DNA of 64,000 bases, from NCBI RefSeq assembly GCF_001984155.1, contig NZ_MTQO01000047.1:124001-188000 (forward strand). The letters are read 5' to 3'. The position numbers and the translations under genes were made by a program. Within the stretch, counting starts at the first letter, position 1. Each line of letters starts with the position of its first letter. The stretch is from Actinosynnema sp. ALI-1.44 (GTDB lineage: Bacteria > Actinomycetota > Actinomycetes > Mycobacteriales > Pseudonocardiaceae). Below the pieces are notes generated by a model. It saw only the letters and a program-made list of their open reading frames with translations, was not told where the DNA came from and made no database searches. Positions 7,980-21,012 of this stretch are shown here, in pieces.

Positions 7980-9743
7980 ATGCCCACGAGAACGCTGGCG
8001 CTGATGGTGGCGTCAGCCGTGCTGCTCGCCGGTTTGCCGTCGTACGCCGCGCCGGCCCAGGTCGATCCGCCGTCGGTGGATCTCACCCTCGGTCCCGGCG
8101 GCAGCGCCACACTGACCAAGAAGGTCACCACCCCGACAATCCCACCGAACCCCGACATCGTGCTGCTCGGTGACACCACCGGCAGCATGATCGACGTGCT
8201 GGCGAACGTCGCGGCCAACGCCGAGGCGATCGCCGGTCAGGTCATGGACACCCAGCCGACCGCGAAGTTCGCGGTGGCGCAGTACAAGCACCACAACGAC
8301 GGCGCACTGGCGTTCAGCGTGAACCAGGCGCTGACCGGCAGCCAGGAAGCTGTCCACGCCGGCACCCAGAAATGGGTCGACCAGGCCGAGGGCGGCGGCA
8401 TCCCGGCGTCGGACTTCGTCAACGCGCTGTACCAGATCGCGTCCGGCGCGATCGCGTTCCGGCCGGACAGCAGCCGGATCGTCGCGTGGTTCGGCGACTC
8501 ACACTCCGAGGACCCGAGCATCGGGCACACCATGGGTCAGGCCATCGCGGCGCTGAAGGCCAAGGACATCCGGGTCATCGCCGTGCCGATCGCGGGCACC
8601 GACGGCGGTGGGCTCGACAGCCTCGGCCAGGCGAGCGCGATCACGTCACAAACCGGTGGCGTGATGATGCCGGGCACGTCGCCCGGTGCGGTCGCACAGG
8701 CCATCCTCGACGGTCTCGAGAACCTCGACGCCACCGTGACGCACCAGCAGGTCGGCTGCGCGCCGCAGTTGACGACGTCGCTCAGTCCCGCCAGCAAGAC
8801 GGTCCCGAGCGGACAGGCGGTCGAGTTCACCGAGACCATCGGGGTCAAGGAGGGCACGAAGCCGGGCACGTACAGCTGCAAGGTGAAGTTCCTGGTCAAC
8901 GGCGCTCAGCACGACCTCGTCCAGACGATCACCGTCCGGGTTCCGGGCATCGTGGTCCGCGACGTCGTCACGCGCGAGGGCAAGATCGTGAAGCTGCCGG
9001 TGCAGCTGGACAGGGCGAGCACCACCCCGATCACCGTGCACTACAAGACAGTCGACGGCACGGCGACCGCGGGGACCGACTACAAGGCGGCCGAGGACGA
9101 CCTGACGTTCACGCCGGGGCAGACCAGCAAAACTGTCCACTTGCAAATCCTGTCCGACAAGGAATACAAGGAGGGCAACGAGACGTTCAGCGTGCAGTTC
9201 ACGCAGGGCGCCACCGTGGTCGGGACGGCGAAGGTCACGATCAAGGAGCGCCACAGCGGCTCGTGTGGTGCGACTGCGGTGAAGCTGCTCAACCAGGACG
9301 TCGTGGCTGCCAACTCCGGCGAACACGGCTGTGACACGGACAGCAAGACCGCGGCCGGTACGAAGGTCGGTGCGGGCCCGGTGTCCGTGCAGGTCTCCGC
9401 GGTGTCCGCGAAGACAGGCAAGGCCGCCGCCTCGACCTCGGTGGGTTCGGTGAAGATCACCGTGCTCGGACAGGTCGTGGAGATCGGCGTGATCGAGTCC
9501 CACGCCTCGGCCTCCTGTGACACGGGCAAACCCGTTGCCCGGTCCACGGTCGGGTCGTTGAAGGTCAACGGCTCCGAGGTCGACGTCGGCTCCGGCCCGG
9601 TCACCGTTCCGTTGGTGGCCGGGAAGCTGAAGCTCAACAGCACTACGAGAACAGCGGACTCGGTGACGCAGCGCGCGGTCGTGCTGGACACCGCGCTGAC
9701 CGATCTGGTGATCGGTGAAGCCCGTGCCGGGTGCGCGAAGTGA
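7980..9743 (+). CDS. Secreted von Willebrand factor A / Calx-beta protein
   Basis: The start is the ATG at 7980 with AGGAGG 5 nt upstream. The 587-residue product has a signal peptide (about residues 1-27, 'LAGLPSYAAPA'). A VWA domain follows (residues ~55-240) with a modified metal motif 'DTTGSM' (canonical DxSxS has Ser second; here Thr-Gly-Ser), then a beta domain, a Calx-beta repeat at ~345-425 ('YKTVDGTATAGTDYKAAED', 'FTPGQTSKTVHLQIL'), and a Cys-containing beta-rich C-terminal region with two similar stretches ('VGSVKITVLGQVVEIG' and 'VGSLKVNGSEVDVG'). There is no sortase or TM anchor, so it is probably released or associates non-covalently. Role unknown; calcium-dependent adhesion is the family theme. 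Confidence 0.82.
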   Translation: MPTRTLALMVASAVLLAGLPSYAAPAQVDPPSVDLTLGPGGSATLTKKVTTPTIPPNPDIVLLGDTTGSMIDVLANVAANAEAIAGQVMDTQPTAKFAVAQYKHHNDGALAFSVNQALTGSQEAVHAGTQKWVDQAEGGGIPASDFVNALYQIASGAIAFRPDSSRIVAWFGDSHSEDPSIGHTMGQAIAALKAKDIRVIAVPIAGTDGGGLDSLGQASAITSQTGGVMMPGTSPGAVAQAILDGLENLDATVTHQQVGCAPQLTTSLSPASKTVPSGQAVEFTETIGVKEGTKPGTYSCKVKFLVNGAQHDLVQTITVRVPGIVVRDVVTREGKIVKLPVQLDRASTTPITVHYKTVDGTATAGTDYKAAEDDLTFTPGQTSKTVHLQILSDKEYKEGNETFSVQFTQGATVVGTAKVTIKERHSGSCGATAVKLLNQDVVAANSGEHGCDTDSKTAAGTKVGAGPVSVQVSAVSAKTGKAAASTSVGSVKITVLGQVVEIGVIESHASASCDTGKPVARSTVGSLKVNGSEVDVGSGPVTVPLVAGKLKLNSTTRTADSVTQRAVVLDTALTDLVIGEARAGCAK

Positions 9744-9759
9744 AGTGAGGTGACGGGTG

Positions 9760-9787
9760 GACGCGGGCTGGTCGGCCAGTCCGCGTC
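9760..9787. terminator. Bidirectional terminator hairpin
   Basis: GACGCGG (9760-9766) pairs with CCGCGTC (9781-9787), with an inner CTGG/CCAG pairing around TCGG. It sits between the convergent VWA and MarR genes and overlaps the MarR stop codon. Confidence 0.65.
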
Positions 9788-10283
9788 ACTCCCGCTTGTC
9801 GCCCAGTGATTCCAGCAGGTCCCGCAGTGCGCCCGCCAGCGCGTCGCGCTGCTTCCCGGTCACCGCGGCCAGTACGCGCTGCTCGGTTTCGAGGTGTTCC
9901 GGCATCGCCTTCTCGATCAGGTCCCAGCCTTCGCCGGTGAGCGAGACGACGACGCTGCGGCCGTCCTTCTCGCTGCGCGTGCGCCGGATCAGGCCGCGTG
10001 CTTCCAGCCGGTCGAGGCGTTGGGTGATCGCGCCGGACGTCACCATGGTCGCCGTGATCAGGTCGTTCGGGCACAGCTGGTGCGGTGGTTCGGAACGGCG
10101 CAGGGTCGCCAGGACGTCGAAGGACGGCGAGTCCAGGCCGTGCCGGGCGAACGTCTTGTCCAGTTCGGCGTTGACCAGCCGGTTGAGCCGCTTGAGCCGC
10201 CCGACCACGGCCATCGGGGAGACGTCCAGGTCAGGGCGGCGTTCACGCCACTGATCGAGCACCATATCGACGTGGTCGGCCAT
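9786..10283 (-). CDS. MarR-family transcriptional regulator
   Basis: A 165-residue winged-helix protein. The recognition region is 'MVTSGAITQRLDRLEARGLI' followed by the wing 'RTRSEKDGRSVVVSLTGEG'. An N-terminal helix 'DVSPMAVVGRLKRLNRLVNA' would make the dimer. MarR proteins are usually relieved by small toxic ligands and control a divergent exporter, which fits the DMT transporter gene at 10363. The ATG at 10283 is preceded by TACCAT and 6 nt, so the transcript may be leaderless. Confidence 0.9.
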   Translation of the reverse strand: MADHVDMVLDQWRERRPDLDVSPMAVVGRLKRLNRLVNAELDKTFARHGLDSPSFDVLATLRRSEPPHQLCPNDLITATMVTSGAITQRLDRLEARGLIRRTRSEKDGRSVVVSLTGEGWDLIEKAMPEHLETEQRVLAAVTGKQRDALAGALRDLLESLGDKRE

Positions 10284-10305
10284 GGTCGCATGGTAGCCGA
10301 AGTGT

Positions 10306-10370
10306 CTTAGTGGTGAGCTAACTCACCGGTCGGATTCCTTAGCGTTGAGATACATTGTCTTAGTGCTAAG
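10306..10370. promoter_or_regulatory. Divergent promoter with CTTAG-type MarR operators
   Basis: Three related elements occur in 65 bp. They are CTTAGTGGTGAGCTAA (10306-10321) overlapping GGTGAG/CTCACC (10312-10327), CTTAGCG (10339-10345), and the 12-bp palindrome CTTAGTGCTAAG (10359-10370). The last covers the GTG start of the exporter, whose -10-like TACATT lies at 10351-10356. Repressor binding there would block the exporter directly. Operator identity is inferred from position and symmetry. Confidence 0.6.
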
Positions 10371-11301
10371 CAATCGGATCGCTCTCATCCTGGTGACCGC
10401 GCTGGCGCCCATGATCTGGGGGACCACCTACTACGTCACCACGGAACTGCTGCCGCCCGACCGGCCCCTGCTCGCCGGGCTGCTGCGGGCGCTGCCCGCC
10501 GGGCTCCTGCTCGTCGCCGTGACCCGCCGTCTGCCCACCGGGGACTGGTGGTGGCGGGCCCTGGTCCTGGGCGTGCTGAACATCGGCGCCTTCTTCCCGC
10601 TGCTGTTCCTCGCCGCCTACCGGCTGCCCGGCGGCGTCGCCGCCACCGTCGGCGCCATCCAGCCGCTCATCGTCGTGGGACTGTCCGCGGCTGTGCTCAA
10701 CGACCGGCTCACCGTCCGCAAGGCGCTGGCCGGGGTCGCCGGGGTGTTCGGTGTGGCCCTGCTCGTGTTGCGTGCCAACGCGCAACTGGACGCGCTCGGT
10801 GTCGGCGCCGCCCTCGCCGGCGCCTTCGTGATGGGCACCGGCGTTGTCCTGAGCAAGCGGTGGGTCTCGCCCGCGCCGCTGCTCGCCATCACGGGATGGC
10901 AGCTCGTCGCGGGCGGACTGCTGCTGCTCCCGGTCACGCTGGTCTTCGAGGGGCTGCCGTCGTCGGTCACCGGGGCGAACCTGGCGGGGTACGCGTACCT
11001 CTCGATCATCGGCGCCGCGGTGGCGTACGCCTTGTGGTTCCACGGGATCCGGGCGCTGACCGCCGTGAACGTCACCTTCCTCAGCCTGCTCAGCCCGGTG
11101 GTCGCCACCCTCGTCGGCTGGCTGGCCCTCGGCCAGAACCTCAGTACCGCTCAGCTCGTCGGCGCGGCGATCGTGCTGGCGTCGTTGATCACCGCCCAGA
11201 CGACCGCCAAGATCGAAAAAGGGAAAACCGATGCGGATGACAGTGTTCGGAGCGGGCGGAAACGCCGGGCGCCGGGTCGTGACCGAAGCCTTGTCCCGTG
11301 A
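10363..11301 (+). CDS. DMT-superfamily (EamA) exporter
   Basis: A membrane protein of about 312 residues with roughly ten TM helices and two EamA repeats ('ALAPMIWGTTYYVTTELLP' at the N-terminus is the typical first-helix signature; the second half repeats 'LAITGWQLVAGGLLLLPVT'). The GTG at 10363 is chosen because TACATT lies 6 nt upstream and the operator overlaps it; a TTG at 10345 is an alternative. The last ~20 residues are charged and overlap the next gene by 71 bp. Likely a drug or metabolite exporter controlled by the divergent MarR; substrate unknown. Confidence 0.87.
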   Translation: MLSNRIALILVTALAPMIWGTTYYVTTELLPPDRPLLAGLLRALPAGLLLVAVTRRLPTGDWWWRALVLGVLNIGAFFPLLFLAAYRLPGGVAATVGAIQPLIVVGLSAAVLNDRLTVRKALAGVAGVFGVALLVLRANAQLDALGVGAALAGAFVMGTGVVLSKRWVSPAPLLAITGWQLVAGGLLLLPVTLVFEGLPSSVTGANLAGYAYLSIIGAAVAYALWFHGIRALTAVNVTFLSLLSPVVATLVGWLALGQNLSTAQLVGAAIVLASLITAQTTAKIEKGKTDADDSVRSGRKRRAPGRDRSLVP

Positions 11302-11848
11302 CCACGACGTCACAGCGGTGGTCCGTGACCCCGGCGACTACCCGGACTTGGCCGCGGTGGCCGGCGACGCCGCGAACCCCGACGACGTCGCCCGGCTGAC
11401 CGAAGGCCAGGACGTCGCCGTCCTCGCGACCCGTCCGGCGCCAGGCCGTGAGCCGGAGGCGGCGATCGTGATGAAGGCGGTTCTCGCCGGGATCGCGCCA
11501 GGCGTACGGCTGCTGGTCATCGGCGGCTCGGGCAGCCTCACCGCGCCAGGCGGCGGACTGGTCATCGACTCGCCGGAGTTCCCGCCGTCGTGGCTGCCCA
11601 TCGCGCGGGCATCCGGCGGGCAGTTCGACGCGTGCCGTGCCGAGACCACAGTGGACTGGACGTACATCAGCCCGGCCAACGAGTTCGAACCCGGTGTGCG
11701 GACTGGGAAGTACCGGCTCGGCAAGGACGACCTGCTGGTCGACGCGGACGGCCGGTCGGCCATCTCGATGGAGGACTTCGCGGTGGCCTTGGTGGACGAG
11801 GCCGAACGGCCACGGCACAAGCAAACCAGATTCACAGTCGGGTACTAG
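11231..11848 (+). CDS. NAD(P)-binding atypical SDR (NmrA/YwnB-like)
   Basis: The 205-residue protein begins with a Rossmann motif 'MTVFGAGGNAGRRVV' (GxGGxxG), followed by 'HDVTAVVRDPGDYPDL' and 'LLVIGGSGSL', then 'VDWTYISPANEFEPGVRTG', all typical of NAD(P)H-binding SDR a5/a6 proteins such as YwnB. It probably reduces or senses a quinone or redox state. It overlaps the exporter by 71 bp and is likely in the same MarR-controlled unit. Its TAG stop lies within the first bases of the hairpin element at 11846. Confidence 0.85.
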   Translation: MRMTVFGAGGNAGRRVVTEALSRDHDVTAVVRDPGDYPDLAAVAGDAANPDDVARLTEGQDVAVLATRPAPGREPEAAIVMKAVLAGIAPGVRLLVIGGSGSLTAPGGGLVIDSPEFPPSWLPIARASGGQFDACRAETTVDWTYISPANEFEPGVRTGKYRLGKDDLLVDADGRSAISMEDFAVALVDEAERPRHKQTRFTVGY

Positions 11849-11939
11849 GTCGTGTCTCGAAGTCCCCGGTCGATGAGAGCCGGGATCGGGACCGCATCCG
11901 GCCCGGCTATCGCGGCCGGGGCCTTTGAGACACGGCCTA
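11846..11939. mobile_element. 94-bp MITE-like inverted-repeat element (or long bidirectional terminator)
   Basis: TAGGTCGTGTCTCGAAG...CCCCGG (11846-11869) and its inverted partner (11916-11939) match at 21 of 24 positions. A second inner pairing, AGCCGGG (11878-11884) with CCCGGCT (11902-11908), makes the whole element one long hairpin. The GTGTCTC-type ends, the 24-bp imperfect terminal repeats and the outer TA resemble miniature derivatives of TA-targeting insertion sequences. No transposase is present. The TAG at each end serves as the stop codon of the flanking convergent gene. A terminator is the conservative alternative. Confidence 0.5.
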
Positions 11940-13241
11940 ACCCAGCAACCTGTGCAACCCGGTGCTGGTGGCCGCGAGCATGCCGCAGTGGTCGGCGAAC
12001 GCCAGGTCGTTCACCGCGCCGAACGTCGTCTCGCGGCCACGCGGCCTGCCGCTGTGAGCGTCCAACCAGGACACCCCGGCGGCGGTGCCGACCGCGAGCG
12101 TCCGCCCGTCGCCGGTGTAGCAGAGCGTGCCGGTGCGGGACTCGATCTCGTGTTTCCACGCGGCTTCACCGGTCGCGGAAAGGGTCGCGACGACACCCGT
12201 CGGGTGGACCCACATCGCGATGTACTCGCCGCTGGGGGAGAAACGGAGTGTGCCGGACACCTCGGAGCTCCACGGCTGCGGGTCGCGCCGGTCGTAGCGG
12301 TGTCGCAACCGGCCGTCCCTGCCGACGTCGAGGACTGTCAGCCACCAACTGCCCCGCATCGAGTTGCCGACCGCCAGTTTCCCGCCGTCCGGCGAGAACT
12401 CGGGCGTGACACGGGCGTCACCGAGCCCCTCCCAGTCGGTGTGGTCGAGGTCCTGATCACCGGCGAGCGGAACGCCCGAAGCGGTCTCGACGACCCGCAG
12501 TTGCTGGTCGCGGCCGATCGCGAGCCGTTCACCGTCCGGCGACATCGCCAGGCTGCCCGTGCCCGCGTCGGGTAACTCGAACGCCAGCCGGATCGCCGCC
12601 CACTGCCGGACCTGCACGGACTTCTCGCCCGCGAACGCGACCAGCGGGCCCGTGTACGACCCGACCGGGCCACGGAGGTCGGTGCGGGAGCCGACCCGCA
12701 GGATCTCCACCGGTTTGATCCGCGGCTCCAACTCCCACCGGACGAGGACAGTGCCGCGGTACATCGTGGTCAACGCCTCGGCCCGATGCGGCCGGATCGC
12801 CACGGTCTGCTGCGGCCCGTGTTCCACCTCGTCGAGCCCCAGTCGCGTGGACCGGCCGTGGTAGCGGAGTCTGCGCGCCATCCGTTCCCTGAGCTCCGAC
12901 GGGCCGTGGGGTAACAGGTCCTGCGGCAGGTCGCCGTAGCGGTCGCGGCAGCCGGGGTCGGCGCCGCGCTCCAGCAGCATCTCGGCGACGTCCGTCCAGC
13001 CGAACTCGGCCGCCCGGTGCAGGGGCGAGGTGTCACCGCCCGCCCGCACCGGCGCGCCCGCGGAGATCAGCAGCCGGGCGATGTCCGGATCGCTGGCGAC
13101 CTCCAGCGGCGTGTGCCCGTCGTCGTCGGTCACCGACAACGCTGTTCCGGTCGCGAGCAGCGCGCGGACCGCATCAGCATCGCCGCTCGCTACGGCGCTG
13201 TGCAGGTCCACGGCTGTCACGTTAGGTCCCGGGTCGATCAA
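11937..13241 (-). CDS. Ankyrin-repeat protein with C-terminal beta-propeller
   Basis: A 434-residue cytosolic protein. Residues ~8-110 are ankyrin repeats ('DLHSAVASGDADAVRALLAT', 'DGHTPLEVASDPDIARLLIS', 'TSPLHRAAEFGWTDVAEMLL', 'RGADPGCRDRYGDLPQDLL'). Residues ~150-434 are WD40/YVTN-like blades ('LAMSPDGERLAIGRD', 'FSPDGGKLAVGNSM', 'FSPSGEYIAMWVHP', 'LCYTGDGRTLAVGTAAGVS'). Both halves are protein-interaction scaffolds. No catalytic motif or signal peptide is seen. It probably starts at 13241; a later start at codon 9 would also keep the first repeat. Function unknown. Confidence 0.8.
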   Translation of the reverse strand: MIDPGPNVTAVDLHSAVASGDADAVRALLATGTALSVTDDDGHTPLEVASDPDIARLLISAGAPVRAGGDTSPLHRAAEFGWTDVAEMLLERGADPGCRDRYGDLPQDLLPHGPSELRERMARRLRYHGRSTRLGLDEVEHGPQQTVAIRPHRAEALTTMYRGTVLVRWELEPRIKPVEILRVGSRTDLRGPVGSYTGPLVAFAGEKSVQVRQWAAIRLAFELPDAGTGSLAMSPDGERLAIGRDQQLRVVETASGVPLAGDQDLDHTDWEGLGDARVTPEFSPDGGKLAVGNSMRGSWWLTVLDVGRDGRLRHRYDRRDPQPWSSEVSGTLRFSPSGEYIAMWVHPTGVVATLSATGEAAWKHEIESRTGTLCYTGDGRTLAVGTAAGVSWLDAHSGRPRGRETTFGAVNDLAFADHCGMLAATSTGLHRLLG

Positions 13242-13286
13242 CCGTCCAGCAGTGCATCGTCGGGAGTCCCCGCCGTCGTGTGCGAG

Positions 13287-14246
13287 TCAGTGCGGGAACG
13301 CCCGCCAGGTCCGTCGGTCGAGGTGCTCGCGGTGTTCCCGGATGGCCATCGCGACCTCGGCCAGGTGGACTGACTGCTCCAACTGGGGCAGGTAGCCGAC
13401 GCTCGCGGCGAGACCGGGCAGGTCGAGCGTGAAGTACATCGACATCAGCGGGTTGACGAACAACTCGCTGCCCGCGGTCCGGTCGGTGAACTGGCTGTCG
13501 CCGAACTCGCCGCGCAGTGACGCCGCGATCTGGCCGTTGACGATGCTGGGCCGCCGTGGCGTCGCGGCCGCCGCGTGCTCGACCGCACGCAGGTACCCCT
13601 GTGCTTCGGGGGACCCCGGTGGGATGGAGAAAGCACCCAGATAAGCGCCGGTCCGGGTCAGCGCGGCGAGGTTCTCCAACACCAACGAGTGACAAACGCC
13701 GTGATACGTGTCGATCCCGAACCCGATGCACACGGCCAGTCGTTCGACGCCATCGATCCCGGCGAGCGCGGCGAGACTGGTCATGTCTTCTTCGGGCGTG
13801 CCGAGGCCGACCTCGTCGCCGCGCATCAGGATGTCCGTACCACCATCGACCAGCACGACGGCGTCGATCCCAAGGTGTGAGAGCAGCGACTGGTATGCCA
13901 GCCGCAGCGGCTGGACCCCGACCCGGGGGAACGCGTACACCGTCGACGGCAGCCTTTCAGCAGCCAGCCAGGTCGCCAGCACGCGTTCCGGGAAGTAGCT
14001 GCCTTTCACCCCACCAGTTGACGGAGTGACCGCCGCGACCCCCGGCCACACCCAGGAGTCGACGTCGAGCGCCGTTAGATTGGTGAACGACAGATTGGCG
14101 AGGTGGACGTCCTTCCCCGCGGCACGCAACGCCAGAGCCAGCGGAATTCCGGCGTACACATCGAAACCGCCGCCCGCTCCGGCGATCAGGACCCGGCGCG
14201 CGCCGGCCAGTCGCGTGAACAACGGCGGTTCGGACAACGAGAACAC
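13287..14246 (-). CDS. DUF1152 family protein
   Basis: A 319-residue protein with an N-terminal nucleotide-binding-like loop 'VLIAGAGGGFDVYAGIPLAL', and the family motifs 'LVDGGTDILMRGDE' and 'GIDTYHGVCHSLVLENLAAL'. These match the DUF1152 family, found in archaea and actinobacteria, for which I know no proven function. The Gly-rich loop and the Asp/Glu/His clusters suggest a metal- or nucleotide-dependent enzyme. It is divergent from the metH leader. Confidence 0.8.
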   Translation of the reverse strand: MFSLSEPPLFTRLAGARRVLIAGAGGGFDVYAGIPLALALRAAGKDVHLANLSFTNLTALDVDSWVWPGVAAVTPSTGGVKGSYFPERVLATWLAAERLPSTVYAFPRVGVQPLRLAYQSLLSHLGIDAVVLVDGGTDILMRGDEVGLGTPEEDMTSLAALAGIDGVERLAVCIGFGIDTYHGVCHSLVLENLAALTRTGAYLGAFSIPPGSPEAQGYLRAVEHAAAATPRRPSIVNGQIAASLRGEFGDSQFTDRTAGSELFVNPLMSMYFTLDLPGLAASVGYLPQLEQSVHLAEVAMAIREHREHLDRRTWRAFPH

Positions 14247-14310
14247 GACTCGAGGCTAGCTGGAGGGACATGTGCGAGGCTTGCGCTTTCCCGGTAACCT
14301 ACAAGGCCTA

Positions 14311-14399
14311 GGCCGAGAGGCGCTGCAACGGACCACCCGGGTCCGCCACGCTCGGCCTGGCGTTATGAACGTGAAGGGCGCCTCCCAAATGGTGGGAGG
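14311..14399 (+). ncRNA. S-adenosylhomocysteine (SAH) riboswitch with ribosome-binding-site hairpin
   Basis: The metH leader fits the SAH aptamer: GGCCGAG (14311-14317) pairs with CTCGGCC (14351-14357), 'GAGGCGCTGCAACGGACC' is the 5' core, GGACC pairs with GGTCC, then 'GCCACGCTCGG' and the closing strand GCGCCTC (14378-14384), which pairs with GAGGCGC (14317-14323). The last bases of that closing strand (CCTCCC, 14381-14386) can instead pair with GGGAGG (14394-14399), the metH Shine-Dalgarno. SAH binding should hold CCTC in P1 and free the ribosome site, giving ON control. This agrees with the known role of SAH riboswitches upstream of metH/ahcY; the switch mechanism here is read from the pairing and not tested. 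Confidence 0.9.
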
Positions 14400-14404
14400 C
14401 GAAC

Positions 14405-18007
<3,603 letters not shown>

Positions 18008-18016
18008 GCAACAGCG

Positions 18017-18055
18017 GGACCGGCTACTTTCTCCTCCAGCGGAAGTAGTCGGTCC
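18017..18055. terminator. Bidirectional terminator hairpin after metH
   Basis: GGACCGGCTACTT (18017-18029) pairs with AAGTAGTCGGTCC (18043-18055) with one mismatch and a 13-nt loop. It sits between convergent metH and the exonuclease-BRCT gene. Confidence 0.65.
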
Positions 18056-18095
18056 ACAGTGCCCTGGGATTCGGCGTAGGTCAGCCCGTTGACCA

Positions 18096-19331
18096 TCAAG
18101 CTCTCCTCAACGAGTGGCTGATGAACGACTCGAACGCGTCTTCGGTGATGATCGGGATGCGGTACGTGTGTGCCTTCTTCGCCTTGCCGGACAGCGAATC
18201 CGGGTCCGCGGCGACGACGAGTCGTGTGGTCTTGGTTACGGTGTTGTGCACGCCGAGGCCTGCCTGTTGCGCGCGCTCCACCCATTCTTCACGAGACAGT
18301 CGCATCTGCCCCGTGAACACGACCGAGTCACCGTGCCGCAGCCGGAACTCGTCACTCGAGCGGTGACCCAGTTTCACCAACTGGCGCGCGGTCGACAGCG
18401 CGGTGTCCACCTCACCTGCGGGCAGTCCGAGCAGGCTCGCCACCAGGCGCAGGTCGGCCACCTCGACGTCGGTCACGACCTCGTCCGCCCACGCGCGCAT
18501 CGCCAGGGCCACGAGGTACCGCTGGTGCAGGTCCGTGGTGTCGCCCCGGGTGAGCCCGACGTCCTGTGCGGTTCGCACCAGTTCGTCCTGCTCGGTGGTG
18601 GACAGGTGGCGGTCGAGCAGTGCCCTGTCCACAACCGCCAGGTACCCGTCCGCTCCCGGCGAGTGGGAAATCTTCGGCAGCCCGTCGACCAGTCGTGCGA
18701 GAAAATGTCCGCGGTCGGCAGGTGTACCGCGGCGCACTTCTTTACCGGTGGATTCCGGCAAAGCGGGCCAGCTCCGTGACGCCACGTCCTGCCATTGCCG
18801 GAGCCAGGGTCGCGGATCGGCCACTATTCGCAGCAGATGACCGAACAACTCGGCCGTCGCCCTGGCGTCGTGCAATGCGGAATGGGCATTGTCCAGGGGC
18901 ACCCCCGCGGCCTGGCAACACATGGCCAGAGAACGTCCCGTTGTTGTCAGGTATCGGTCCGACAACCGCATGGTGCAGAGACCTGTCGTGGCGTCCAGCG
19001 GCACCCTTTCGCCGAACTCGGCGGCGAGAAACCGCAGGTCGAAGGACACGTTGTGACCGACGACCAGTCGTCCGGCCAACCGGCGGCCGAGGTCGCCCGC
19101 GATCTCGCCGAAACGCGGGGACCTGCGTGCCTCAGCCGCGGTGATTCCGTGGATGTGCTGCGGACCGAGGTCTCTTTCGGGATTGACGAGTGTGCACCAC
19201 TCGTCGATGAACCCGCCGTTGTTGTCGAGCCGTACCACGGCGACCTCGACTATTCGATGATGCCATCCGGGGTGTAGGCCAGTTGTTTCGACATCCACAA
19301 CGGCATAACCATCGACCACAGCGTCTCCCAC
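18096..19331 (-). CDS. DnaQ-like 3'-5' exonuclease with C-terminal BRCT domain
   Basis: A 411-residue protein. Residues ~8-175 are a DEDDh exonuclease of the Pol III epsilon type: ExoI 'AVVDVETTGLHPG' (Asp/Glu), ExoII 'VVGHNVSFDLRFL' (Asp), ExoIII 'NAHSALHDARATAELF' (His and Asp). Residues ~320-411 are a BRCT domain ('DSVVFTGQMRLSREEWVERA', 'TKTTRLVVAADPDSLSGKA'). Between them is a helical region. It likely trims DNA ends in repair or replication, independent of the main polymerase proofreading subunit. It is convergent with metH and divergent from aroG. Confidence 0.88.
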   Translation of the reverse strand: MGDAVVDGYAVVDVETTGLHPGWHHRIVEVAVVRLDNNGGFIDEWCTLVNPERDLGPQHIHGITAAEARRSPRFGEIAGDLGRRLAGRLVVGHNVSFDLRFLAAEFGERVPLDATTGLCTMRLSDRYLTTTGRSLAMCCQAAGVPLDNAHSALHDARATAELFGHLLRIVADPRPWLRQWQDVASRSWPALPESTGKEVRRGTPADRGHFLARLVDGLPKISHSPGADGYLAVVDRALLDRHLSTTEQDELVRTAQDVGLTRGDTTDLHQRYLVALAMRAWADEVVTDVEVADLRLVASLLGLPAGEVDTALSTARQLVKLGHRSSDEFRLRHGDSVVFTGQMRLSREEWVERAQQAGLGVHNTVTKTTRLVVAADPDSLSGKAKKAHTYRIPIITEDAFESFISHSLRRA

Positions 19332-19543
19332 GGTTGTCGCCTCCTACCGTTCGACGCTGTCGGAAGTCGGCTGCGGCTCGTTATCCGCCGCACTCTTTTC
19401 GTTATGAACGCGGGGTTCCCGTGTCAATTCGACGCCTGGCGTGCCCCTGGGCGGCGGTTGGCCTGTCCAACCCGTTCGGGGCCTGGAAGTGAGGAGATTG
19501 AGGTCCAATCGTGCCTGACGGTAAAACTCCCTCGCGGACCTCT

Positions 19544-20944
<1,401 letters not shown>

Positions 20945-20959
20945 CCAGCCCCGACGTGA

Positions 20960-20992
20960 ACGATGCCCCCAACGCGCCGTTGGGGGCATCGT
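20960..20992. terminator. Strong bidirectional terminator between aroG and pknL
   Basis: ACGATGCCCCCAACG (20960-20974) and CGTTGGGGGCATCGT (20978-20992) form a perfect 15-bp stem with a 3-nt loop, without a T-tract. It lies between convergent aroG and pknL. Confidence 0.8.
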
Positions 20993-21012
20993 CGTTCGTG
21001 CAGCAGGGCGGG

